NCBI GenBank assembly: GCA_036508135.1 | Contig: DATCHW010000016.1 | Location: 35,102-99,101, forward strand | Source of the DNA: DATCHW01 sp036508135 | GTDB lineage: Bacteria; Bacteroidota; Ignavibacteria; Tepidaquicellales; Tepidaquicellaceae | DNA length: 64,000 nucleotides | Direction: 5' to 3' | In this document: piece by piece, positions 33,589-41,884 of the stretch | Layout: every line of letters begins with the position of its first letter | How positions within the stretch are numbered: the stretch's first letter is position 1 | Position numbers and translations under genes: made by a program | Notes under the pieces: model-generated | Told to the model about the DNA's origin: nothing | Seen by the model: only the letters and a program-made list of their open reading frames with translations | Databases searched by the model: none

Positions 33589-35364
33589 ATGCAGAAAATT
33601 TTTCACACCCAAAATCAACGCAATGCGCTGAAAATTACTTTTTTTTATTTCCTGTTCGGTTTGATTTTCTTTATAATTAATGACATCTATATTACAAACT
33701 TCGGAGATGTCAATTATCATTTATTGGAATTAGGGCAAAACTTTTCTTACCTGATTTTATCCGGAATTTTATTTTACTTCCTGGTATATCTTTCTTCAAG
33801 AAAAGCCGTTTCAAAAGAGCCGGACTTTTATTCTTTAAGGTCTGCTCTTTATAATAGTTCCTTTATTGTTTTAATTACAGACGGGAAAGGAAGGATTAAA
33901 GAAGTAAATTCGAAGTTTGTAAGCCTTACCGGTTTTAAACTGGATGATGTAATCGGAAAAGACATTTCAGAATTCAGTGCTGCACCTCAGGAACAGTTCC
34001 TCAAACTTTTCGAAAACCTGAAAAGCAAGAATGAAAATTTTTCCGAAATCCGGTTTAAGAAACAAGACGGAACCGACTATTGCGAAATTGCAACCATTCT
34101 CTCCCTTCAGGATAAAAAGACCAATGATATAGATTACGTCAAAATTTCAGCCGATATATCGTACTTAAAGGAGAAAGAAAGATTACTCAATATAGAAAAA
34201 ACGAAAGCCGAAACTCTTAACGATTCAAAAACCCATTTTATTTCCAGCCTGAGCCAGGAGATACGAACTCCTATGAGCGGAATTATCGGTATGACGGAAC
34301 TTATGACCTTCACCGAACTTAGCAAGCAGCAAAAAGATTATCTTGATATTATAAACTTTTCATCCGGAACATTACTCGCAATAATTAATGACATTCTCGA
34401 TTTTTCAAGGATTGAAACCGGTAAACTGAAACTTGAGAAAATAAACTTTGATCTTAGAGAACTTGTAAATAAAACAGTTCAGGTGCTTGAAATTGATGCC
34501 AGAAAAAAGAAACTCTCGATGAGGTTAAATTTCGACGGAAATATTAATGCGAAAATTTCCGGTGACCCGCTCCGCTTAAACCAGGTACTATTGAATATTC
34601 TTAAGAACTCCATAAGGCAGTCCGAAAGAGGAACAATAGAAATAAGTGTCACGGAAAAGTCGAGAGAGAGCGGAAAAGCAAGATTTGCATTTAGAATTAC
34701 AGACTCCGGGGTTCCGATTTCTTCCAAGATAATTCAGGATATGAAATTCAAAATTAACGAGCCGGCGATTACGTCAGACTTTGAATACAAAGGAATCGGG
34801 CTCGGCTTTACGATTGTTAAACATATTCTTATACTGATGAAGGGAGATATTACATTTACCGAAGATCAGAAGCAGGGAAATACTATTTTAATGGAAATTC
34901 CATTTGAGTTTCCTGCGGTAACAGCTGTACCGGTTGTGCAAGTCCCTGAAATAAGAAAAGAAATACCTATTACCGATATCGATGTAAATAAATCAGTTAA
35001 TATCCTCGTAGCAGAAGATAATTTCGTGAACCAGCGGTTGGTGAAGGAACTGCTTGCAAGAAAAAATTATAATGTAGATATAGTAGATAATGGATTGAAA
35101 ATTTTTGATCTGCTCGAAGAAAAGAAATTTGATATCATTCTTATGGATATTCAAATGCCGGTTATGGACGGTCTGGAAGCGACTTCAATAATCCGCGAAA
35201 TTGAAAAAGGCACAGGTAAACATACCCCCATTATAGGCATAACCGCTTATTCCGTTATTGCAGACAGGGAAAAGTGCATAAAAGCCGGAATGGATGATTA
35301 TTTACAGAAACCCTTTATTAAAGAAGAGTTCTATCAGATGATTAATAAATATACAAGCTCTTGA
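33589..35364 (+). CDS. hybrid sensor histidine kinase homologue with H-to-Q phospho-acceptor
   Basis: A 591-aa protein. Two membrane helices lie at ~15-35 and ~50-72, with a PAS domain at ~85-195 (SFIVLITDGKGRIKEVNSKF). The dimerisation H-box is SSLSQEIRTPMSGI, in which Q223 occupies the position of the autophosphorylated His (normally MSHEIRTP). The HATPase domain at ~320-445 has a weak N-box (LLNILKNSIRQS) and a modified G1 (DSGVPI instead of DxGxGI). The receiver domain at ~465-585 is intact, with acidic ED in VAEDN, D520 in LMDIQMP, Thr in GITAYS and Lys in LQKPF. It is probably not an autokinase; the receiver could still be phosphorylated by another kinase. Confidence 0.85.
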   Translation: MQKIFHTQNQRNALKITFFYFLFGLIFFIINDIYITNFGDVNYHLLELGQNFSYLILSGILFYFLVYLSSRKAVSKEPDFYSLRSALYNSSFIVLITDGKGRIKEVNSKFVSLTGFKLDDVIGKDISEFSAAPQEQFLKLFENLKSKNENFSEIRFKKQDGTDYCEIATILSLQDKKTNDIDYVKISADISYLKEKERLLNIEKTKAETLNDSKTHFISSLSQEIRTPMSGIIGMTELMTFTELSKQQKDYLDIINFSSGTLLAIINDILDFSRIETGKLKLEKINFDLRELVNKTVQVLEIDARKKKLSMRLNFDGNINAKISGDPLRLNQVLLNILKNSIRQSERGTIEISVTEKSRESGKARFAFRITDSGVPISSKIIQDMKFKINEPAITSDFEYKGIGLGFTIVKHILILMKGDITFTEDQKQGNTILMEIPFEFPAVTAVPVVQVPEIRKEIPITDIDVNKSVNILVAEDNFVNQRLVKELLARKNYNVDIVDNGLKIFDLLEEKKFDIILMDIQMPVMDGLEATSIIREIEKGTGKHTPIIGITAYSVIADREKCIKAGMDDYLQKPFIKEEFYQMINKYTSS

Positions 35365-35549
35365 TTTACTTTTTGAGATGATGCGTTCTACCGCTCCGTA
35401 TAAAATATTTTCCGGCTCGTCAGGGAGAGCCTGTGCGAAAACTGTCATCCCGAGGAACGAAGTGACCAGCCTGTCCCGACCTGTTCCGACTCGTCGGAAG
35501 AACTCGGGAAAGGATCTCGTTTCAAACCTTTCTCCCGTAATAATTTAAA
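35365..35549. other. intergenic region with repeat-like sequence
   Basis: The stretch 35441-35515 (CTGTCATCCCGAGGAACGAA, then GGATCTCG) resembles the CATCCCGAGG...GGATCTC intergenic repeats common in many Bacteroidota and Chloroflexota genomes. Only one copy is in the window, so I cannot call it a family here. Confidence 0.4.
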
Positions 35550-38018
35550 ATGTCAAAAAAAGAGGTTAAAGATAATAAAAGACTAATCTGCTATCATTGC
35601 GGAGATATATGCAGGGATGATGCAGTTACAAAAGAAGAAAAATTCTTCTGCTGTACAAGCTGTAAACTCGTTTATGAAATCCTTGAGGGGAATAATCTCT
35701 GCAAGTATTATGACCTCGAAAAAACTCCCGGTATCTCTCCCTCTTCCGAAATCTTTTCAAATAAATTTAACTTTCTGGATGACGAACAGATGCGAATCCG
35801 GATTCTCGATTTCACCGATTCAAAAGTGAGCACAGTTACTTTCTATATCCCTCAAATTCACTGCAGTTCCTGCATATGGCTTCTGGAAAATCTCTATAAA
35901 CTGAACGAAGGCGTTTTATTTTCCGAAGTGAATTTTCTTGAAAAGAAATTGTATATTAAATTTTCAGAAGAAAAAATTTCCCTGAAGAAAGTTGTTGAAT
36001 TGCTTGATTCCATTGGATATGAGCCGCTTCTGAGCCTCGACTCGGCAGAAAAAAAATTCAGAAAACCGGCACACCGCCTGCTTTATTATAAAATTGGTAT
36101 TGCGGGTTTTGCATTCGGGAATATAATGCTCCTTAGTTTTCCTGAATATCTTGGTTTTGATAGGAACTTCGATACCTTCTTCGGAAAGTTCATCGGTTTT
36201 CTTAATGTTCTTCTTGCACTTCCTGTTTTTTTCTATTCAAGTTCTGATTATTTCAAATCCGCATTTAAAAGTTTAAAGAAAAAAGTATTTAATATTGATG
36301 TTCCGCTTTCGCTCGGTATTCTTGTACTGTTTCTAAGGAGTCTTTGGGAAGTTGTTACGCAAAGCGGCGCAGGGTATTTTGATTCTTTCAGCGGGCTTGT
36401 CTTTTTCCTGCTTATAGGGAAACTTTTTCAGAGCAAAACTTACGATTCCCTCGATTTCGAAAGGAATTACCGCTCATATTTTCCTCTCTCCGTTACCGTG
36501 ATTAAAAACAGGATTGAAACCACTATCCCCGTTTCAAAAATCAAAAAAGGAGATAGAATAATTATAAGAAATAAGGAATTAATTCCTGCGGATTCCATTC
36601 TCTTCAGGGGAAATGCAAGTATCGATTACAGTTTTGTAACCGGCGAGGCAATGCCTGTTGATAAAGTTCTCGGCGAAATTGTATTTGCCGGCGGGAGGCA
36701 GATCGGTAACGCAATCGAACTCGAAGTACTGAAGGAGGTTTCGCAAAGCTATCTCACTCAACTATGGAATAATAATGCATTCAGAAAAGAAAAAGATAAT
36801 AAAATTAATGAGGTTGCAAATTCAATTTCTAAGTATTTTACATTTGCGGTTATCGCAATTGCCCTTATTTCCGGCGTATTGTGGCTGAGGAAAGATTTTA
36901 ATTCGGCTGTCAGCGTTTTCATTGCAGTATTAATAGTTGCCTGTCCCTGCGCCCTGGCACTTTCTATACCTTTCACACTTGGAAATACACTCAGGATCTT
37001 TGGTAAGCTTGGTTTCTATTTGAAAAATACAAGCATTATTGAAAAGTTGACAAAAATTACTACCGTTGTATTCGATAAAACAGGCACAATTACTAAAACG
37101 GGGGATACAAGCATTCAATTTATCGGACGTACATTGACTGAATACGACAGGATACTCGTAAAAGCAGCCGTATTGCATTCAACCCATATCCTGAGCAGGA
37201 AAATTTATGATTCTCTTGATTCAAAAGATATTTTCGATGTAGAGAACTATAAAGAATATACGAGTAAAGGAATTTACGGAGTAGTTGACGGGAATGAAAT
37301 TATGCTTGGCTCGCTTGAGTTTGTCGAAGGCGGTACTGAATTCGAAGCGGCGGAAATAAAGTCAAAAAAGAACCAGACGGATGTTTACTTGTCATTCAAC
37401 GGAAATATCAGCGGATACTTCAGGATCACAAGCTCTTACCGTGAAGGACTTGAAGAGCTTCTCGGCAGCCTCAGTGATAATTATGATATACACCTTCTAT
37501 CGGGTGATAATAACAGGGAAAAGCCAAACTTGTTAAAAGTATTCGCAACAGACAAGAATATGCGGTTCCGCCAGTCACCGGAAGATAAACTCAATTATAT
37601 CAAATCACTGCAGATGAAAACGAAAGGGGTGTTAATGATTGGAGACGGCCTTAACGATGCGGGTGCTCTCAGCCAAAGCGATGTAGGAATTACAATATCT
37701 GATAATATTTATAATTTCTCTCCCGCCTGCGATGCGATACTCGACGCTTCGATGTTCGGGAGAATATCCGGCTTAACGGATTTTTCAAAGTTCAGCATCA
37801 AAGTAATTATTGCGAGTTTTATTTTTTCGCTTTTGTATAATATAATCGGACTCGCCTTTGCAGTAAACGGATTAATAACTCCCATAATTGCGGCAATCCT
37901 TATGCCCGTTAGCTCGGTTTCCGTGGTCTTATTCGCCGTCATATCAACCAACCTTTACGCCCGCAGAAAAGGATTTATAAAGAAAGATAAACCTGCCGCA
38001 AAAAACAGTTATAATTAA
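35550..38018 (+). CDS. ccoI: CcoI/FixI-type copper-translocating P-type ATPase
   Basis: An 822-aa P1B-type ATPase. The N-terminus has a Cys-rich metal-binding domain typical of CcoI (ICYHCGDICRD, FFCCTSCKLVYE), then an HMA-like domain with CSSC (IPQIHCSSCIWLLENLYKLN). The core motifs are TGEAMPVDK (actuator), C465-P-C467 in the transport helix (VACPCALALS), the phosphorylated D509 in FDKTGTIT, and MIGDGLNDAGALSQSDVG. Eight membrane helices are expected. This type supplies copper for assembly of cbb3-type cytochrome oxidase; supporting this, a ccoS gene lies at 39804. The oxidase genes themselves are not in the window. Confidence 0.92.
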   Translation: MSKKEVKDNKRLICYHCGDICRDDAVTKEEKFFCCTSCKLVYEILEGNNLCKYYDLEKTPGISPSSEIFSNKFNFLDDEQMRIRILDFTDSKVSTVTFYIPQIHCSSCIWLLENLYKLNEGVLFSEVNFLEKKLYIKFSEEKISLKKVVELLDSIGYEPLLSLDSAEKKFRKPAHRLLYYKIGIAGFAFGNIMLLSFPEYLGFDRNFDTFFGKFIGFLNVLLALPVFFYSSSDYFKSAFKSLKKKVFNIDVPLSLGILVLFLRSLWEVVTQSGAGYFDSFSGLVFFLLIGKLFQSKTYDSLDFERNYRSYFPLSVTVIKNRIETTIPVSKIKKGDRIIIRNKELIPADSILFRGNASIDYSFVTGEAMPVDKVLGEIVFAGGRQIGNAIELEVLKEVSQSYLTQLWNNNAFRKEKDNKINEVANSISKYFTFAVIAIALISGVLWLRKDFNSAVSVFIAVLIVACPCALALSIPFTLGNTLRIFGKLGFYLKNTSIIEKLTKITTVVFDKTGTITKTGDTSIQFIGRTLTEYDRILVKAAVLHSTHILSRKIYDSLDSKDIFDVENYKEYTSKGIYGVVDGNEIMLGSLEFVEGGTEFEAAEIKSKKNQTDVYLSFNGNISGYFRITSSYREGLEELLGSLSDNYDIHLLSGDNNREKPNLLKVFATDKNMRFRQSPEDKLNYIKSLQMKTKGVLMIGDGLNDAGALSQSDVGITISDNIYNFSPACDAILDASMFGRISGLTDFSKFSIKVIIASFIFSLLYNIIGLAFAVNGLITPIIAAILMPVSSVSVVLFAVISTNLYARRKGFIKKDKPAAKNSYN

Positions 38019-38111
38019 TTGTTACAACTCCATTTAATCCGTCCCGGAAAATCACCGGGTATTCGGTACTGACTCTTTCTTAAGTGTGAATTTTAAATGT
38101 TTTTACTCGCC

Positions 38112-38145
38112 GCTGTTGGTGTTTAAGCGAAGCGTCACCAACAGC
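38112..38145. repeat. palindromic repeat, family B copy 2
   Basis: Perfect 10-bp arms GCTGTTGGTG / CACCAACAGC with the loop TTTAAGCGAAGCGT, related to 3824-3859. It lies between ccoI and asnA and could attenuate read-through. Confidence 0.7.
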
Positions 38146-38263
38146 ACATAAATGAGGTAAAAAGATGCCGAATATCTTGTCATAATATTAAATTTCACAT
38201 ATGAAATATAATTTGAGAATGCTATATTTGTAGATAATTTCTAAATTTAAAGGAGATAAATTA

Positions 38264-39391
38264 ATGGCAGACAAAAAGGCAGATCTTGCCGGACCTGGAA
38301 TTAGTACTTATCCGGAAGTTGATAAAATTCTTCCAAATGATTATAAATCAATCCTCAACCGAAAAGATACTCAAAAAGCTATTTATGCAATAAAAGATTA
38401 CATTGAAAAAAATCTTGCAAAGGAATTAAACCTGATGATGGTTCAGGTTCCGCTTATTGTAACAAAAGAAAGCGGACTTAACGATAATCTTGATCGTGAT
38501 GGTTCGCGCACACCGGTAGATTTCCCATGCGGGCTCGGAATTTCACCGCGTCTAAATGCACAGGTTGTACAGGCGGCTACAAAATGGAAACGCCCTGCAC
38601 TTAAGCAATATGAATGCAATGTCGGGGAAGGTATCAATACCGATATGCGGGCAGTTCGTAAAGATTACTTCCTTGACCATGACCATAGTTCTTATGTTGA
38701 CCAATGGGATTGGGAAAGAGTTATTACGGCAAAGGATCGTAACCTTGCTTTCTTAAAAGATGTAGTAAGAAAAATATATAAAGTTATTAAAGGTGCAGAA
38801 ACACTATCACAGGAAATGTTTCCTCAGTTGAAAGACCCGAAATTTCCGAATCTTCCTGATGAACTCGAATTCTTCCACGCAGAAGAAATTCTTGAAATGT
38901 ATCCTGAACTCCCGCGTAAACAACGCGAAACAGCCATCCTACAGGAGCATCCCGCAGTATTCATAATCGGAATCGGCTGGGTATTAAAAGACGGATATCC
39001 TCACGAAATGCGCGCAGCAGATTACGATGACTGGGTAACAGATACTTCAAAAGAAACCGGAAAAGATACTCACGGATTGAATGGAGATATTCTTGTATGG
39101 AATCACCTGACAAAACGCCGTCACGAGTTAACCTCGATGGGAATCCGCGTTACTAAAGAAACCCTTGTTCAGCAGCTTGAAATTGCTAACCTGATGGAAA
39201 ACCTGAAACTGCCTTATCACCAGAAAATTATGAAAGATGAAATTCCTCTAAGTATCGGTGGTGGTATAGGTCAGGGAAGAGTACAGATGTTATTGCTCCA
39301 TAAGGCACACTTTGGTGAAGTAACCGTAACCGTATGGCCCGAAGAATTAAAGAGAATCTGTGCAAAGAAAAATATATTTGTATTGGAATAA
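38264..39391 (+). CDS. asnA: aspartate-ammonia ligase
   Basis: A 375-aa class II aminoacyl-tRNA-synthetase-like asparagine synthetase that makes Asn from Asp, ammonia and ATP. Recognisable blocks are LMMVQVPLIVTKESGLNDNL, VQAATKWKRPALKQY, NTDMRAVRKDYFLDHDHSSY, VDQWDWE, IGIGWVLKDGYPHEMRAADY and the C-terminal SIGGGIGQGRVQMLLL. Length is slightly above the ~330-aa E. coli enzyme. A strong ribosome binding site, AAAGGAG, ends 7 nt before the ATG. It separates ccoI from ccoS, an unusual insertion. Confidence 0.96.
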   Translation: MADKKADLAGPGISTYPEVDKILPNDYKSILNRKDTQKAIYAIKDYIEKNLAKELNLMMVQVPLIVTKESGLNDNLDRDGSRTPVDFPCGLGISPRLNAQVVQAATKWKRPALKQYECNVGEGINTDMRAVRKDYFLDHDHSSYVDQWDWERVITAKDRNLAFLKDVVRKIYKVIKGAETLSQEMFPQLKDPKFPNLPDELEFFHAEEILEMYPELPRKQRETAILQEHPAVFIIGIGWVLKDGYPHEMRAADYDDWVTDTSKETGKDTHGLNGDILVWNHLTKRRHELTSMGIRVTKETLVQQLEIANLMENLKLPYHQKIMKDEIPLSIGGGIGQGRVQMLLLHKAHFGEVTVTVWPEELKRICAKKNIFVLE

Positions 39392-39463
39392 TATTATTCA
39401 AACAAGTAGATTTTAAAAAACCCTGAAAATATCAGGATTTAAAGTCAGCGGAATTGTTAAATA

Positions 39464-39495
39464 AAAAACGAGTAGTTTACTGCTCGTTTTTTTAT
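39464..39495 (+). terminator. intrinsic terminator downstream of asnA
   Basis: AACGAGTAG-TTTA-CTGCTCGTT stem with a seven-T run after it, ~70 bp beyond the asnA stop. The remaining gap (39496-39803) holds only AT-rich sequence and no gene that I can support. Confidence 0.8.
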
Positions 39496-39803
39496 TTCGG
39501 GTGAAGAATAGAACACAGGATAAGATTTTCTTTTTTGCGACTTTTTTTGCCACCGGTTAAAATACTTCAGCTGTGTATCCCGTGTGAGATGAGTGAATCG
39601 GGACAATTTAACCCTCTTTGTGTTGTTTTGATTTTTTTAATTTTACAGTTACTCATTGCTCATTATTTCCCGATTCACAAGTTCATCGGGATTTCACTCT
39701 GTTCAACATTATTAATTGCTCATCTTTTTACCTTAATTTTTTAGTTTTAATTTTTGATATTATTGAGAGATTTTTACATCAAAAAAATCTATATTAATAT
39801 TAT

Positions 39804-39980
39804 ATGACCGCAGTAATAGTATTAATATCCGCAAGCATAATCGTAGCAACCGTTTTTCTTCTTGCATTTCTCTGGGCAGTGAAAAGCGGGCAGTACGACG
39901 ACCGATACACACCCTCGGTGCGGATGCTTTTTGATAATGAAACAGAAAATAAAAAAGACGAAGAAAAAAACAATAAATAA
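39804..39980 (+). CDS. ccoS: cbb3-type oxidase assembly protein CcoS
   Basis: A 58-aa single-pass membrane protein, MTAVIVLISASIIVATVFLL then AFLWAVKSGQYDDRYTPSVR and MLFDN, followed by a charged Glu/Lys/Asn tail. The 'FLWAVKSGQYDD...P..R.L.D' block is the CcoS/FixS signature. It is required with CcoI for cbb3 oxidase maturation in other bacteria. Here it is separated from ccoI by asnA and lies 26 bp upstream of a trans-sulfuration enzyme gene. Confidence 0.9.
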   Translation: MTAVIVLISASIIVATVFLLAFLWAVKSGQYDDRYTPSVRMLFDNETENKKDEEKNNK

Positions 39981-40006
39981 TATTTTAAATACGAAAGGGC
40001 ACAAAA

Positions 40007-41209
40007 ATGCATAAGTTTGATCCAAGCAGAAAGATAACGGATTATCTGGTATTCGGAGAGTTCGGAGATGTTAATCCTTCTATAACGGATTCTTCCACGT
40101 TCACTTTTTTAAATACCGAAAAAATGGAAGAGATTTTCGAGCATGAGATCGAAGGCTGCTTTTTATATTCCAGGCACTGGAATCCTATTAATAAATACCT
40201 GTCGGGAATTCTTGCACTTATGGAAGATACCGAATCTGCACAAGTAGCTGCATCGGGTATGGGCGCAATTAATTGCACCGTAATGCAGATTTGCAATATG
40301 GGAGATGAAATTATTTCCAGCCACACAATATACGGCGGTACTTATGCTCTCTTTAAAAATTTCCTCCCAAAGTTTGGAATAAAAGTGAACTTCGTTGATA
40401 TCACTAACCTTGAGAATGTAAAAAAAGCGATTACGGATAAGACAAAAATGATTTACTGCGAAACCATAAGCAATCCGCTTCTGGAAGTTGCCAATATTCC
40501 GGAGCTGAGTAAAATCGCAAAAGCAAACAATCTGCAGCTTGTAGTCGATAACACTTTCAGCCCTATGGTTGTTTCGCCTCACCGGCTCGGGGCGGATATT
40601 GTGATTCACAGTATGACAAAGTATATTAACGGTACAAGCGATTGTGTGGCAGGCTGTATTTGTGCATCCCACGATTTTATCGCCGCACTGAATGATATAA
40701 ATGCAGGTGCAAGTATGCTTCTCGGTCCGGTACTCGACAGCTACCGTGCGGCAAGCATCCTAAAAAATCTTCACAGCCTTCATATCAGAATGCAAAAGCA
40801 TAGTGCTAATGCGATGTACCTTGCGGAGCAATTTGAAAAACTTGGGCTCAACGTTCACTATCCGGGATTAAAAAAACATCCGCAGCACGAACTTCTGAAA
40901 TCGCTTATGAACGAAGGATTCGGATTCAGCGGTATGATTGCAATTGATCTCGGAGATTACGAAAAAGCAAACCGCCTTATGGAACTTATGCAGGAAGAAA
41001 AAGTAGGGTATCTTGCAGTCAGTCTCGGATATTTCAAAACCCTCTTCAGCTCCCCGGGACATAGTACTTCATCTGAAATTCCTGAAGAAGAGCAAAAACA
41101 AATGGGTCTGGGACAGGGGATGGTAAGATTTTCGGTCGGGTTAGATCACGATATCTCGGTCAGTTTTGAAAGAATTAAAAAATGCCTGAAAAAAGTGGGG
41201 GCAATATAA
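40007..41209 (+). CDS. trans-sulfuration PLP enzyme (cystathionine synthase/lyase or methionine lyase type)
   Basis: A 400-aa Cys/Met-metabolism PLP-dependent enzyme. The PLP lysine is in IVIHSMTKYINGTSDCVAGC (S-M-T-K). The phosphate-binding loop is AASGMGAINCTVMQI, the Asp contacting the pyridine N is in LQLVVDNTFSPM, and the active-site Tyr/Arg region is FLYSRHWNPINKYL. The C-terminal VRFSVGLDHDISVSFERIKK is typical. The exact reaction (gamma-synthase, gamma-lyase or O-acyl-homoserine sulfhydrylase) cannot be decided from motifs; the SPGHSTSS region resembles methionine gamma-lyases. Confidence 0.88.
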   Translation: MHKFDPSRKITDYLVFGEFGDVNPSITDSSTFTFLNTEKMEEIFEHEIEGCFLYSRHWNPINKYLSGILALMEDTESAQVAASGMGAINCTVMQICNMGDEIISSHTIYGGTYALFKNFLPKFGIKVNFVDITNLENVKKAITDKTKMIYCETISNPLLEVANIPELSKIAKANNLQLVVDNTFSPMVVSPHRLGADIVIHSMTKYINGTSDCVAGCICASHDFIAALNDINAGASMLLGPVLDSYRAASILKNLHSLHIRMQKHSANAMYLAEQFEKLGLNVHYPGLKKHPQHELLKSLMNEGFGFSGMIAIDLGDYEKANRLMELMQEEKVGYLAVSLGYFKTLFSSPGHSTSSEIPEEEQKQMGLGQGMVRFSVGLDHDISVSFERIKKCLKKVGAI

Positions 41210-41317
41210 TGGCAGGTTGTTGATTCTGGCTCTCTGAATTTCTTTGTTGAATAATAATATAATTTCTTATGAAAAAATAAGATTGTATATTATTATTCAT
41301 TAAAAATTTTTCATTAT

Positions 41318-41845
41318 ATGGAATCACTAAGTAATGAAGCGTTTCTACTCACTATTGCCTTGTCCCTCGTGGCAAGCGTTTTGATAGGCGGAATTATTCT
41401 CCTTGTTCTTGCACGTGTAATCGGAAAAATTTATGAGGCAAACTACATTAATTCAGCATTTATCTGCCTGCTATCCGGTCTTGTTTATATAGCAATATAT
41501 GCTATGATATGGTTGTTTTTTGACGAGATAATAGGAACAAAGCAATTTTTCAGGACTTTGTATGATATGGGAAATATGGGAGCTTTTTTATTTCTCAATG
41601 TTATCAGCGGGGTTACGCTTACCGTTTCTTATGTTACCATTGCAAAGTTTGTCTGGAAATCAACGTGGCAGCAGACTTTTCTCACAACTATTGTCTGGGT
41701 TATTGTTGTACTTTTTCTTCTGGCTTTTCCGTCGTTCCTGCTTATAAGAAAATCTAACAAAGTGCTCAGGGATATGATGTACTCTGATTTTGACAAAAAG
41801 CCTGTTAAAACTTTATATATAGAGCAAGAACAATTTTTCTCATAA
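41318..41845 (+). CDS. four-helix membrane protein, unknown
   Basis: A 175-aa integral membrane protein with four hydrophobic segments: LTIALSLVASVLIGGIILLV, FICLLSGLVYIAIYAMIWLF, GAFLFLNVISGVTLTVSYV and TFLTTIVWVIVVLFLLAF. It has a short cytoplasmic tail (YSDFDKKPVKTLYIEQEQFF). No family is recognised. It lies 39 bp upstream of the Ser/Thr kinase gene on the same strand, so it may belong to that transcription unit and be a partner or substrate of the kinase (inference). Confidence 0.65.
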   Translation: MESLSNEAFLLTIALSLVASVLIGGIILLVLARVIGKIYEANYINSAFICLLSGLVYIAIYAMIWLFFDEIIGTKQFFRTLYDMGNMGAFLFLNVISGVTLTVSYVTIAKFVWKSTWQQTFLTTIVWVIVVLFLLAFPSFLLIRKSNKVLRDMMYSDFDKKPVKTLYIEQEQFFS

Positions 41846-41884
41846 ATCGAAATTAGTTTCTATTTATAACTCAAAATAATTTTT

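Noticed and set aside
40163..40672. 169-codon minus-strand ORF in the trans-sulfuration gene
   Set aside because: Antisense shadow; the plus-strand gene has all PLP motifs.
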